Shown piece after piece: positions 8,386-18,458 of a stretch of 64,000 nt of DNA. Position 1 is the stretch's first letter. Each line of letters begins with the position of its first letter. Location of the stretch: assembly GCA_964458495.1 (NCBI GenBank), contig CAYWJB010000004.1, positions 1 through 64,000 on the forward strand, given 5' to 3'. Origin of the DNA: JANWVO01 sp964458495. GTDB lineage: Bacteria > Acidobacteriota > Terriglobia > Bryobacterales > Bryobacteraceae. Position numbers and translations under genes: made by a program. A model generated the notes under the pieces. That model was not told where the DNA came from. It did no database searches and saw nothing but the letters and a program-made list of their open reading frames with translations.

Positions 8386-8465
8386 CGTTGCCGGCAGCCC
8401 GGCGGAGCGATCCCTGACCCGCAGCAGATGGTGGCTGTGAGACGAAGGAGAGGAAAATACTGGCT

Positions 8466-10196
8466 ATGGCCCAGACAATGAGCGGCGCGCGAATCCTGAT
8501 GGAGTGCCTTCAGCGGGAAGGCGTGGAGGTCATCTTCGGGTATCCGGGTGGCGTCACGCTGCCGCTGTACGACGCCATGTATGAGGGCGAGATCCGTCAC
8601 ATTCTGGTTCGCCACGAGGAAAACGCCTGCTTCATGGCTTCCGGCTATGCCCGTTCCACGGGCAAGGTGGGCGTGGCGTGCGCCACCTCGGGACCCGGCG
8701 CCACAAACCTCACCACGGGCTTGGTGGACTGCATGATGGATTCGATCCCCATTGTGGCGCTCACCGGGCAGGTCAGCTCCAAGCTGATCGGCTCGGACGC
8801 CTTCCAGGAAGCCGACACTTTCGGCATCACGCGGTCGGCCACCAAGCACAACTACCTGGTGAAGGACATCCGCGAGCTGGCCTCCGTCATTCACGAAGCC
8901 TTCTATCTGGCTTCTTCCGGCCGCCCGGGTCCGGTGCTGGTGGATATCACCAAGGACGTCTTGCAGGGCCAGGCGCATTACACGCCCGTCCATGCCATCC
9001 ATCTGCCGGGCTACAAGCTGGTGACCGAGGGCCACGCCGGCCAGATCCGCCGTGCCGCTCAGATGATGTGGGAGGCGTCGCGCCCGTATGTCTACGCCGG
9101 GGGCGGCATCATCGCAAGCGGCGCGCACGAGGAACTGCGCCACCTGGTGGAGACGCTCGATGCGCCCGCCGTGCTCACGCTGATGGGCCTGGGAGCGCTT
9201 CCCGCTGATCACCCCAACTTCATCTCGATGCCCGGCATGCACGGCTCCTACGCCGCCAACATGGGCATGTACGAGTGCGATCTGCTCATCGCTTTGGGCG
9301 TGCGCTTCGACGACCGCGTCACGGGACGGCTGGCGTCTTTCGCGCCGCACGCCAAGGTGATCCACGTCGACATCGACCCGGCCGAGATCGGCAAGAACCG
9401 CGCCGCCGACCTGCCGATCGTCGGCGACGCCAGGAAGGTGCTCTCGCGCATGGAGAAGGCCCTGGAAGAGCTGGCGCCGGAGATGCGCCCGCTACGGGAG
9501 AAAGAGCGGAAGGAGTGGTGGCAGCAGGTCCGCGCCTGGAAAGAGGAGCACCCGCTGACGCCCGTCTTCAGCGCCGACGAGATCAAGCCGCAACACCTGA
9601 TGGTGGAGATCGACCGCCTGTGCAAGGGCGAGGCCATCGTCAGCGTCGACGTCGGCCAGCACCAGATGTGGGCGGCGCAGTTCATCCGCTTCAACCGCCC
9701 GCGCACGTGGCTCAGCTCTTCCGGGCTCGGCTCGATGGGTTTCGGCCTGCCCGCGGCCATCGGCGCGCAGGTGGCCCACCCGGAGGCGCTGGTGGTCTCC
9801 ATCGTCGGCGACGGCGGTTTCCAGATGGCGATGCCGGAGATCGCGACGCTGGCCAACCAGGGGCTGCCGGTCAAGGTCGTCATCATGAACAACGGCTACC
9901 TGGGCATGGTGCGCCAGTGGCAGGATCTCTTCTATCAGAACCGCCTCAGCGCCGTGCAGATCGAGGCGTTCCCCAACATCGAGAAACTGGCCGACGCCTA
10001 CGGCATCCAGGGCCGCATCGTCGACAAGCCCGCCGACCTGCGTCCGGCCCTGGAAGACGCCTTCCGCCACCCCGGCCCCGTCCTGGTGGACGTGCGCGTC
10101 TCTCCGTTCGAAAATGTTTACCCGATGGTCCCTGCCGGCGCGGCCATCAACGAAATGGTCCTGGCGCCGCCCAAGCCCGTCGAGGTGCCCGCCTGA
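8466..10196 (+). CDS. ilvB: Acetolactate synthase large (catalytic) subunit
   Basis: The 576-residue enzyme joins two pyruvates (valine, leucine) or pyruvate and 2-oxobutyrate (isoleucine) using thiamine diphosphate, Mg2+ and a structural FAD. Visible are the catalytic Glu51 in RHEENACFMASGYAR, the FGYPGG start, and the ThDP/metal motif GDGGFQMAMPEI...NNGYLG near residues 455-485. Length matches the family. GGAGAGG lies about 13 bases before the ATG; a second ATG at 8478 is possible. It is the first structural gene of ilvBN-ilvC-cimA, behind a leader peptide and attenuator, so expression should respond to Ile and Val supply. Confidence 0.97.
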   Translation: MAQTMSGARILMECLQREGVEVIFGYPGGVTLPLYDAMYEGEIRHILVRHEENACFMASGYARSTGKVGVACATSGPGATNLTTGLVDCMMDSIPIVALTGQVSSKLIGSDAFQEADTFGITRSATKHNYLVKDIRELASVIHEAFYLASSGRPGPVLVDITKDVLQGQAHYTPVHAIHLPGYKLVTEGHAGQIRRAAQMMWEASRPYVYAGGGIIASGAHEELRHLVETLDAPAVLTLMGLGALPADHPNFISMPGMHGSYAANMGMYECDLLIALGVRFDDRVTGRLASFAPHAKVIHVDIDPAEIGKNRAADLPIVGDARKVLSRMEKALEELAPEMRPLREKERKEWWQQVRAWKEEHPLTPVFSADEIKPQHLMVEIDRLCKGEAIVSVDVGQHQMWAAQFIRFNRPRTWLSSSGLGSMGFGLPAAIGAQVAHPEALVVSIVGDGGFQMAMPEIATLANQGLPVKVVIMNNGYLGMVRQWQDLFYQNRLSAVQIEAFPNIEKLADAYGIQGRIVDKPADLRPALEDAFRHPGPVLVDVRVSPFENVYPMVPAGAAINEMVLAPPKPVEVPA

Positions 10197-10221
10197 GGAC
10201 CGTCGCGAGGAGCCCATCCCC

Positions 10222-10764
10222 ATGCTGATGACCATCTCCCTGCTCATGGAAAACAAGCCCGGCGCGCTGATGCGCGTCACCGGGCTGCTGTCGCAGCGCG
10301 GCTACAACATCGAGTCGCTCACCGTCGCCCGCACGCTCGACCCCACGCTGTCGCGCATGACCATCTGCGTCGACGTCGAGCCGCGGCTGCGCCCGCTGCT
10401 GATCAAGCAGATGAACCGCCTGGTGAACGTGCTTCAGGCGCACGACCTGACCGAGGCGCCGGCGGTGATCCGCGAAATGGTGCTGCTGCGCATTCGCGTC
10501 AGCCTGGAGAACCGCACGGCCATCCTGAAGGAGGCCGAGATCTTCGGCGCGCGCGTCGTCGACAGCTCGGTCGACGGCTTCGCACTGGAAGCCAGCGGCG
10601 ATCCCGAGAAACTGGAAGAGTTCGTCGCCGTCATGCAGACCTACGGCGACATCGAAGTGACCCGCTCCGGGCTCGTCGCCGTTTCGCTCGAGCCGCGGAA
10701 GCTCAAGCTCGCGCCTCCCATTCCCAAGGCGCACCCTCAATCCGAACCCGCTCACACCCGATAG
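10222..10764 (+). CDS. ilvN: Acetolactate synthase small (regulatory) subunit
   Basis: A 180-residue protein with an N-terminal ACT domain (about 1-75: ISLLMENKPGALMRVTGLLS, RGYNIESL) and the acetolactate synthase small-subunit C-terminal domain (about 85-160). It activates IlvB and confers feedback inhibition by valine. The ATG at 10222 starts 25 bases after the ilvB stop with GAGGAG upstream; the frame is open further but overlaps ilvB. The last 20 or so residues are Pro- and Lys-rich and probably disordered. The IlvH-type arrangement (small subunit directly after the large one) is typical. Confidence 0.96.
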   Translation: MLMTISLLMENKPGALMRVTGLLSQRGYNIESLTVARTLDPTLSRMTICVDVEPRLRPLLIKQMNRLVNVLQAHDLTEAPAVIREMVLLRIRVSLENRTAILKEAEIFGARVVDSSVDGFALEASGDPEKLEEFVAVMQTYGDIEVTRSGLVAVSLEPRKLKLAPPIPKAHPQSEPAHTR

Positions 10765-10786
10765 AAGGAAGGAAGTCTCCATCATC

Positions 10787-11794
10787 ATGGCCAAGCGTTA
10801 CTACGAACAGGACGGCTCGCTCGAGCCTTTGCAGGGAAAGACCGTGGCCATCATTGGCTACGGCTCTCAGGGGCACGCCCATGCGCTGAACCTGCGCGAC
10901 TCCGGCGTCAGCGTCGTCGTCGGGCTGCCCGCCTCGTCGCGCTCCCGCGCCAAGGCCGAAAATGCCGGCCTCACCGTGCTGGCTCCGGCCGAGGCCGCCG
11001 CGCGCGCCGACTTCATCATGGTCCTGGTGCCGGACCACATCCAGGCCGACCTCTACAACTCCGACATCGCCCCTTCGATGAAGCCCGGCAAGACGTTGAT
11101 GTTCGCGCACGGCTTCAACATTCATTTCGGATTCATCCAGCCCCCGCAGGGCGTCGACGTCTCCATGGTGGCGCCCAAGGCGCCCGGCCACCGTGTCCGC
11201 GAGGTGTTCCTCGAGGGGCAGGGCGTGCCCGCGCTGGTGGCGGTGGCGCAGGACGCCTCCGGCAACGCGCTGCGCAATGCGCTGGCCTATGCGCTGGCGC
11301 TCGGTTCGCTCAAAGCGGGCGTCATCGAGACGACGTTCCGCGAGGAGACCGAATCGGACCTGTTCGGCGAGCAGAGCGTGCTGTGCGGCGGCGTCAGCGA
11401 GCTGATCAAGGCCGGATTCGAGACGCTGGTCGAGGCCGGCTACGCGCCGGAGATCGCGTATTTCGAGTGCCTGCACGAGCTGAAGCTGATCGTGGATCTG
11501 ATCTACGAGGGGGGCCTGAGCTACATGCGCTATTCGGTCTCCGACACGGCCGAATACGGCGACTACACGCGCGGGCCCCGCATCATCGACAGCCGCACCC
11601 GCGACGAGATGCGGAAGATCCTCGCCGAAATCCAGTCCGGCGCGTTCGCCAGGGAGTGGATGGAGGAAAACCGCAGCGGCCGGCAGAAGTTTCTCGCCAT
11701 GCGCGAAGCCGGGCAGAAGCACCCGATCGAGGTGGTGGGCGCCGAGCTGCGGCAGATGATGACCTTCCTCAAGAAGAAGAAGGTCGAACAGTAG
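10787..11794 (+). CDS. ilvC: Ketol-acid reductoisomerase (NADP+), class I
   Basis: A 335-residue class I enzyme that isomerises and reduces acetolactate or acetohydroxybutyrate to the dihydroxy acid using NADPH and two Mg2+. The Rossmann motif IGYGSQGHAHALNL (about 22-35), the catalytic His in FAHGFNIHF, and metal-ligand helices ETESDLFGEQ and YFECLHELKL are present. The cofactor loop GLPASSRSR has the serines and arginines expected for NADPH. It follows ilvN by 22 bases, with AGGAAGGAAG before the ATG. Length is typical of the short class. Confidence 0.97.
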   Translation: MAKRYYEQDGSLEPLQGKTVAIIGYGSQGHAHALNLRDSGVSVVVGLPASSRSRAKAENAGLTVLAPAEAAARADFIMVLVPDHIQADLYNSDIAPSMKPGKTLMFAHGFNIHFGFIQPPQGVDVSMVAPKAPGHRVREVFLEGQGVPALVAVAQDASGNALRNALAYALALGSLKAGVIETTFREETESDLFGEQSVLCGGVSELIKAGFETLVEAGYAPEIAYFECLHELKLIVDLIYEGGLSYMRYSVSDTAEYGDYTRGPRIIDSRTRDEMRKILAEIQSGAFAREWMEENRSGRQKFLAMREAGQKHPIEVVGAELRQMMTFLKKKKVEQ

Positions 11795-11875
11795 AATTCC
11801 CGCCGCGCGCCGCGCCCCGGCCAGCGGGGCGCGGCCGCGGCGGCAGCGCCCCACCAGTGCGGGCAGGAGCAGGAA

Positions 11876-13482
<1,607 letters not shown>

Positions 13483-13486
<4 letters not shown>

Positions 13487-13854
13487 GGCGCCTCGATGCG
13501 GAACTCGAACGCGCGCTGCGCCGCTCCGCCCGGCGCGCCGATGACGCGCGCGACGAGGCCATCCTCGAAGTGATCCGCCGCATCCCGCGCGGGCGCGTGG
13601 CTGCCTACTCCGCGGTGGCGGCGGCCGCCGGCTACCCGCTGCATCACCGGCTGGTCGCGCAGTTGCTGCGGCGGCGCGGGGACCTTCTGCCCTGGCACCG
13701 CGTGCTCGGCGCCGGCGGCGAGATCCGCCTGCGCGCCGAAGCCGCGCTGGAACAGCGCCTGCGGCTGGAAGCCGAGGGTGTGCGGTTCCGCGGCAAGCGC
13801 GTCGCGCCGGAGCACATCCTCAGCTCGGAAGAACTCGTCTGCCTGCGGCTGTGA
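13483..13854 (+). CDS. Alkyltransferase-like protein (ATL), DNA damage recognition
   Basis: A 123-residue protein carrying the DNA-binding domain of O6-alkylguanine-DNA alkyltransferases (about 22-115: EVIRRIPRGRVAAYSAVAAAAG). The active-site box, PCHRV in true alkyltransferases, reads PWHRVLG here. Replacement of the acceptor Cys by Trp defines ATL proteins, which bind O6-alkylguanine but cannot dealkylate it and instead hand the lesion to nucleotide excision repair. The start is GTG 13483, overlapping the cimA stop by four bases (GTGA), so it is translationally coupled to an unrelated amino-acid operon. Confidence 0.88.
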
Positions 13855-13903
13855 ACGGGCCTTTTTGATCCGCGCTGCGCCGTCGCCTGCGGGGCTGCGC
13901 CGA

Positions 13904-14380
13904 TCACCGCGTTTCGATGGTTTCCAGAACCCGCGCGATATACTCTGGCGGCAAACCGGACTCCCGCGCCCCTCTGAGGATCTGATCCCGGTAGACACGG
14001 TTCGGCAAGCCGGGGTTTTTCTCCGGAACCGCGAAATACACCTCCGCCGTGACGGCGCGTTGCTCCTCGCCGTCCAGCCAAACCGTGCATCGCTCGCGCA
14101 GTTACGCATTGCGGCTTCCGCCTGGCGTGAAGCCCTCGTGCCCGTCCAGCTTGCCGAGATCTTCCGCCGTGATCTCATAGACCGCGCCCCACACCTCGCT
14201 CGCCGGATCTGCGACGGCATCGGCCACCGCGCCTTTTCTGCTCTCCGACCATCGAGTGAACGCCAGCCGGCGCCCGGGCAGTTTCGCCACGCCGGCGAAC
14301 CGCGCGGACGGACAGCGGCTCTTCATCTGATCGAAATCGAGATTCGAGCCGTAGGCGAAATACAGAACATCTCCCATCAT
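13904..14380 (-). pseudogene. Gamma-glutamylcyclotransferase-like gene with an in-frame nonsense codon
   Basis: From about 14377-14380 the reverse strand encodes the GGCT fold start (VLYFAYGSNLDFDQMKSRCP) through GFTPGGSRNA, then a TAA at 14102-14104. The same frame continues immediately as LRERCTVWLDGEEQRAVTAE and YFAVPEKNPG, and ends with a typical family C-terminus (RGARESGLPPEYIARVLETI) at a TGA at 13904-13906. Family members have Tyr at this position (NAY), so a single TAC/TAT to TAA change explains it. Without the stop the protein would have about 158 residues, the usual size. The substrate is unknown. It could be a true pseudogene, a sequencing error, or a split product. Confidence 0.8.
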
Positions 14381-14477
14381 TCCCAGCATCGCATCCGCAA
14401 GCGTGCGGCTGTCCGTCCCGCGGCGTTCTGAAACAACTCGCGCCCGGGGCATATACTCGTCACGGAGGTTCTTGCCC

Positions 14478-15971
14478 GTGGCTGCATACCGAATCGACCG
14501 CCGCGCGTTTTCCGCCTCACTGCTCGCCCCTCTGGTTTCCGCGCAGTCGCCGGACTGGACGGATCTGTTCAACGGGCAATCGCTTGACGGATGGAAGGCG
14601 AACGAGAATCCGTCGTCGTGGCGTGTGGAAGGCGGCGCGATCGTTGCCGCGGGGCCGCGCTCGCACCTGTTCTACGCCGGCGGCGTGCAGTCGGCGCAGT
14701 TCCGCAACTTCGAACTCGAAGTCGAAGCAATGGCGGAGCCGCGCGCCAATTCCGGCGTCTACTTTCACACCGCGTTCCAGCCCGGCGGCTGGCCGCAGAA
14801 GGGCTTCGAGGTCCAGATCAACAACACCGCCACCGGGGAGGGCAATTACCGCGAGAACAAGAAGACCGGGTCGCTGTACGGCGTGCGCAACGTCTACCGG
14901 CAGTTTGTGAACGATCAGGAATGGTTCACGCTGAACGTGCTGGTGCGGAACCGCAACGTGCAGGTCCGCCTCAACGGCATTCTTGTGGTTGACTACACCG
15001 AACCCTTGCCGCCGCCGCCTTATCCGGGCATGGAAAAGGAACGGCGCACCGGCCAGGGCACGTTCGCCCTTCAGTGCCACGATCCGGGCTCTCGCGCGCG
15101 CTTCCGCCGCATCCGCGTCCGCCCGCTGCCGGACAATCTGCCGCTGCCCGCGGGCGCCGTGGAGCCGGTGGCGGATGCAGACTGGCGCGACATCCTCGCC
15201 CTCGGCGCGCAGAACTACCCAATGGCGGACTACCACGTCCACCTCAAGGGCGGGTTGACGCTGGATCAGGCGCTCGAGCGCTCGCGCATGGACGGCATTT
15301 TCTACGGCATCGCCGTCAATTGCGGCAAGGGTTTCGACATCGAAAGCGACGAGGGCGCGCTGAAGTTCTTCGAGTCGATGAAGGGCAAGCCCTGCTTCAT
15401 CGCCATGCAGGCCGAGGGGCGCGAGTGGACGCAGATGTTTTCCCGGCGCGTGGCTGCGATGTTCGATTACGTGTTTACAGACTCCATGACGTGGACCGAC
15501 AACCGCGGGCGCCGCATGCGGACGTGGATCCCGGCCGAGGTGGGCGTGATCGCCGACCCGCAGGAATTCATGGACACGCTCGTCAGCCGCGCCGTGGAAA
15601 TCATCGAAAAAGAGCCGGTCGATATTTACGTCAACCCGACCTATATTCCCGATCAGTTGCAATCAAGATACGACGAATTGTGGACCGAAGAGCGGATGCG
15701 GAAAGTTCTTGCAGCGCTCGCAAAGAACGGCGTCGCGATGGAAATCAACGACCGTTACCGGATCCCGTCGGCGAAATTCATCCGCATGGGAAAGGAAATG
15801 GGCGTGAAATTCGCCTTCGGCACGAACAATGCCGGCCCGAAGGATTTGCGCCGCTGCGATTACGGCCGGCAGATGGTGCGGGAGTGCAAGCTCGCCTGGA
15901 GCGACTTCTGGACGCCGGCGCCTCCGGGCCGCCGCGCTGTGGACCGCAAGGGAAGCGCGCTCAGGTCCTGA
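14478..15971 (+). CDS. Exported DUF1080 / PHP-like fusion protein
   Basis: A 497-residue protein. After an RR-containing signal peptide (IDRRAFSASLLAPLVSAQS) comes a concanavalin-like DUF1080 (3-keto-disaccharide hydrolase) domain, about 28-215, starting WTDLFNGQSLDGWKANE and containing NSGVYFHT. It is joined to a C-terminal domain (about 250-485) that opens with MADYHVHLKGG, ends near AFGTNNAG, and resembles PHP-type metal hydrolases. GTG 14478 is the start because GGAGG lies nine bases upstream; a TATACT box is at 14452-14457. Action on exported sugar derivatives is inferred from the first domain; the role of the second is unknown. Confidence 0.8.
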   Translation: MAAYRIDRRAFSASLLAPLVSAQSPDWTDLFNGQSLDGWKANENPSSWRVEGGAIVAAGPRSHLFYAGGVQSAQFRNFELEVEAMAEPRANSGVYFHTAFQPGGWPQKGFEVQINNTATGEGNYRENKKTGSLYGVRNVYRQFVNDQEWFTLNVLVRNRNVQVRLNGILVVDYTEPLPPPPYPGMEKERRTGQGTFALQCHDPGSRARFRRIRVRPLPDNLPLPAGAVEPVADADWRDILALGAQNYPMADYHVHLKGGLTLDQALERSRMDGIFYGIAVNCGKGFDIESDEGALKFFESMKGKPCFIAMQAEGREWTQMFSRRVAAMFDYVFTDSMTWTDNRGRRMRTWIPAEVGVIADPQEFMDTLVSRAVEIIEKEPVDIYVNPTYIPDQLQSRYDELWTEERMRKVLAALAKNGVAMEINDRYRIPSAKFIRMGKEMGVKFAFGTNNAGPKDLRRCDYGRQMVRECKLAWSDFWTPAPPGRRAVDRKGSALRS

Positions 15972-16112
15972 CTGCCGCCCGCGTGCCCTGAATCCGGATT
16001 GTGAGTCCTCGCAGGCGCTTGCGGCGGGGTGCCGCGCCTCCGCCGTTGGGCCGCCCGAACCTCGCAAGAGCCGCGGATCTCCGGCATGGCAGGCGCCAGC
16101 TAAGATAGAAGC

Positions 16113-16658
16113 TTGCGGTACTTTTTCTCCAGGCACGTTCCTGACGCGCGGCGCGTGCTTCTGGTCGAAAGCGGGTCGCGCCGCCTGATCGAAAGCATCC
16201 TTCCCGGGTTGTACAGCCAGCCGGTGAATCAGCGTGTGGACCTGGTGACCTGCTTCAGCGGATCGCCCGGCAACTTCGATCCCGCCCGCGGTGAAATCAT
16301 CCGCACGCAGGACCACCGCGGACGCGCCGCCCGGCGCAAATTGTATGCCGTTCTGCGGCACCGCGGCTACGATGCACTGGGCATCATCTGCTCGGACGAA
16401 GCCGTGCTGGCGCGCTGGAAGTGGGCGCTCGCCTGGCAGGTCCCCGCCAAGGTCTTCATCCTCAACGAAAACTGCGACTACTTCTGGTTCGATTACAGCC
16501 AGTGGCGCACCATGCTCCACTTCCTGCTGTTCCGCCTGGGCCTGAGCGGCGCCGAAGGCGCAGCCACGCTCGGCAGGCTGATTTTTGCACCTTTCGTACT
16601 ACTTTACTTGCTCGCTTTTGCAGCGTACATTCATCTGCGGAGGGCGCTGAGGACATGA
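16113..16658 (+). CDS. Conserved hypothetical membrane-anchored protein
   Basis: A 181-residue protein that I do not recognise beyond resembling hypothetical proteins of this phylum. The N-terminal part reads like an alpha/beta domain (RRVLLVESGSRRLIESILPG), and the C-terminus has one transmembrane helix (FAPFVLLYLLAFAAYIHL) followed by basic residues, so the domain probably faces one side of the inner membrane. The start is TTG 16113; TAAGAT at 16101-16106 looks like a -10 box just upstream, which would make the message leaderless. It overlaps the quinone reductase gene by four bases (ATGA). Confidence 0.65.
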   Translation: MRYFFSRHVPDARRVLLVESGSRRLIESILPGLYSQPVNQRVDLVTCFSGSPGNFDPARGEIIRTQDHRGRAARRKLYAVLRHRGYDALGIICSDEAVLARWKWALAWQVPAKVFILNENCDYFWFDYSQWRTMLHFLLFRLGLSGAEGAATLGRLIFAPFVLLYLLAFAAYIHLRRALRT

Positions 16659-17623
16659 AAGCGGTTTTTGTCACCGAGTTCGGCGGCGTCGAGAAGCTGC
16701 GCTATGAGGACCTGCCCACGCCTGTGCCGGCGGACGGACAGGCGCTTGTCAGGATCCACGCCATCGGCGTGAACTTCATCGACATTTACTACCGCACGGG
16801 GCTCTACCCCGCCGCGCCCCCTGTGATCCTCGGCATGGAAGCCGCCGGCGTCGTGGAGCGCGTCGCCCCGGGCGTCAAAGAGGTCAAGCCCGGCGACCGC
16901 GTCGCCTGGGCGATGCACCGCGGCGCATACGCCGAACACGCTGCCGTGCCTTCCTGGCTGCTGGTTCCCATCCCGCCCGAACTCGACTTCCAGTCCGCCG
17001 CCGCGTCGCTGCTGCAAGGCATGACGGCGCATTACCTCACGCACTCCACCTGGCCGCTCAAGGAAGGCGACGCATGTCTGGTGCATGCCGCCGCCGGCGG
17101 CACGGGGCGCTGGATCGTGGCGGCGGCCAAGATCCGCGGCGCGCGTGTCATCGGCACGACATCGACCGCAGACAAGGCGAGAATCGCCCGCGAGGCGGGT
17201 TGCGACGAGGTGATCCTCTATACCGAGCAGGACTTCGAGGCCGAGGCGCGCCGGCTGACCGGCAGCCGCGGCGTCGACGTCGTCTACGATTCGGTCGGCG
17301 CCGCCACCTGGGACAAGAGCCTCGCCTCGCTGCGGCCGCGCGGCATGATGGTGAGTTTCGGCAACGCCAGCGGTCCGGTGCCCGCGTTTCAACCCCTCGT
17401 GCTCAGCCAGAAGGGTTCGCTCTTCCTGACGCGGCCCACCCTGATGCACTATTGCTCGACCCGCGACGAGCTCCTGTGGCGCGCCGGCGATGTGTTCCGC
17501 TGGCTCATCGAGGGCAAGTTCCGGCTGCTGGTGGACAAGGTCTACCGGCTCGGCGAGGCCGCGCAGGCGCAGACGGACCTCGCTTCCAGAAAGACGGCGG
17601 GCAAACTGCTGCTGGTGCCGTGA
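16655..17623 (+). CDS. Quinone oxidoreductase (MDR/zeta-crystallin type)
   Basis: A 322-residue zinc-free medium-chain reductase. The N-terminal GroES-like domain shows VNFIDIYYRTGLYP and LGMEAAGVVERV; the NADPH-binding domain shows VHAAAGGTGRW (in place of the usual AAAGGVG) and then IGTTSTADKA. It reduces quinones or enones with NADPH in the cytoplasm. The start overlaps the upstream stop (ATGA), so the two are coupled. The family's usual length and domain order are kept. Confidence 0.92.
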   Translation: MKAVFVTEFGGVEKLRYEDLPTPVPADGQALVRIHAIGVNFIDIYYRTGLYPAAPPVILGMEAAGVVERVAPGVKEVKPGDRVAWAMHRGAYAEHAAVPSWLLVPIPPELDFQSAAASLLQGMTAHYLTHSTWPLKEGDACLVHAAAGGTGRWIVAAAKIRGARVIGTTSTADKARIAREAGCDEVILYTEQDFEAEARRLTGSRGVDVVYDSVGAATWDKSLASLRPRGMMVSFGNASGPVPAFQPLVLSQKGSLFLTRPTLMHYCSTRDELLWRAGDVFRWLIEGKFRLLVDKVYRLGEAAQAQTDLASRKTAGKLLLVP

Positions 17624-17632
17624 AGGCCGGCC

Positions 17633-18439
17633 TCAGCGTGGCGGCGGCGGCATGGGCACCGTCTGCCCGCCCAGGCCGGCGTAGCTGTCCTTCACCCGGA
17701 TCACTTTCCCGTTGGCGAAGGTCACGAAGGTGATCTTGCCCGGCGGGTAGCCGTACACCCAGTCTTCGGTCTCCACCCCATCCACCGTCTCCCGCCAGCG
17801 GTCGCGCGGGTGGCCGAGCGCCATCCTCACCTGCTCCGGCGTCATGCCCACCTCGGCGCGGTTGGCCTTGATCGCCTCCTGGATCTCCGGCGGCAGCGAC
17901 GCGAAGTAACTCTCCGTCGCCGAGCGCGCCTCGAATTCGAGCACGGGCGCCAGCATCTTCTTCACGTCCGATGGTTTGGTCTCCGGAGGAATCCTGCCAG
18001 AAAAGACCAGCGCAATCGTTGTGCCGGCCGAGCGCGTGATGTTGCGCGACATCGGCACAGTGCGCCCGCTGGATCCCACGCCCCCTTCGATCCTTTCGTA
18101 CCACTTGCCCCGCGTGTTCAGCCCGCCGTTGATCTGGAGCACGATCCGGTCGTCCTCGATCTCCACCTTCGTGATCTGCACGAGCTCCCCCACGCGCGCC
18201 ACGGCGCCATACTCGTCGCCCTTCTCGCGCCACTCCGTCTTGTCGTAGCTGCCGTCGGAGCGGATCTGCACCGCACGCTTCACGCGCGGGATGAAAGCCT
18301 TCACCGTGGCGAACTCTGCCGTCAGCCCGCGCAGCAGCTCGATCTTCTCCTCGTCGGTGAGCTTGCGGACACGGTCCTCCTTGCCCTTCTGCGCAAACAA
18401 AAGGGCGCCCAGGAAGATGAGAGCCCACAGCCGCCTCAA
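17633..18439 (-). CDS. Secreted protein with a BamE/SmpA-like C-terminal domain
   Basis: A 268-residue protein with a signal peptide (residues 1-16, LIFLGALLFAQ), a basic and variable middle, and a C-terminal segment (about 195-258) with the BamE/SmpA pattern: VGMTPEQVRMALGHPRDR, then WVYGYPPGKITFVTFANGKV. That fold is found in outer-membrane assembly lipoproteins but also in unrelated periplasmic proteins, and there is no lipobox here. The start is TTG 18439, eight bases after GGGAGG. It lies 19 bases downstream of the CPBP protease gene, probably in one operon. Confidence 0.7.
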   Translation of the reverse strand: MRRLWALIFLGALLFAQKGKEDRVRKLTDEEKIELLRGLTAEFATVKAFIPRVKRAVQIRSDGSYDKTEWREKGDEYGAVARVGELVQITKVEIEDDRIVLQINGGLNTRGKWYERIEGGVGSSGRTVPMSRNITRSAGTTIALVFSGRIPPETKPSDVKKMLAPVLEFEARSATESYFASLPPEIQEAIKANRAEVGMTPEQVRMALGHPRDRWRETVDGVETEDWVYGYPPGKITFVTFANGKVIRVKDSYAGLGGQTVPMPPPPR

Positions 18440-18458
18440 GTCTTGAGCCTCCCCTGCC

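Noticed and set aside
8341..8390. T-box riboswitch upstream of ilvB
   Set aside because: GGGTGGCC at first sight recalls the T-box sequence, but the conserved AGGGTGGNACCGCG is absent, and the leader peptide with competing stems explains the region better.
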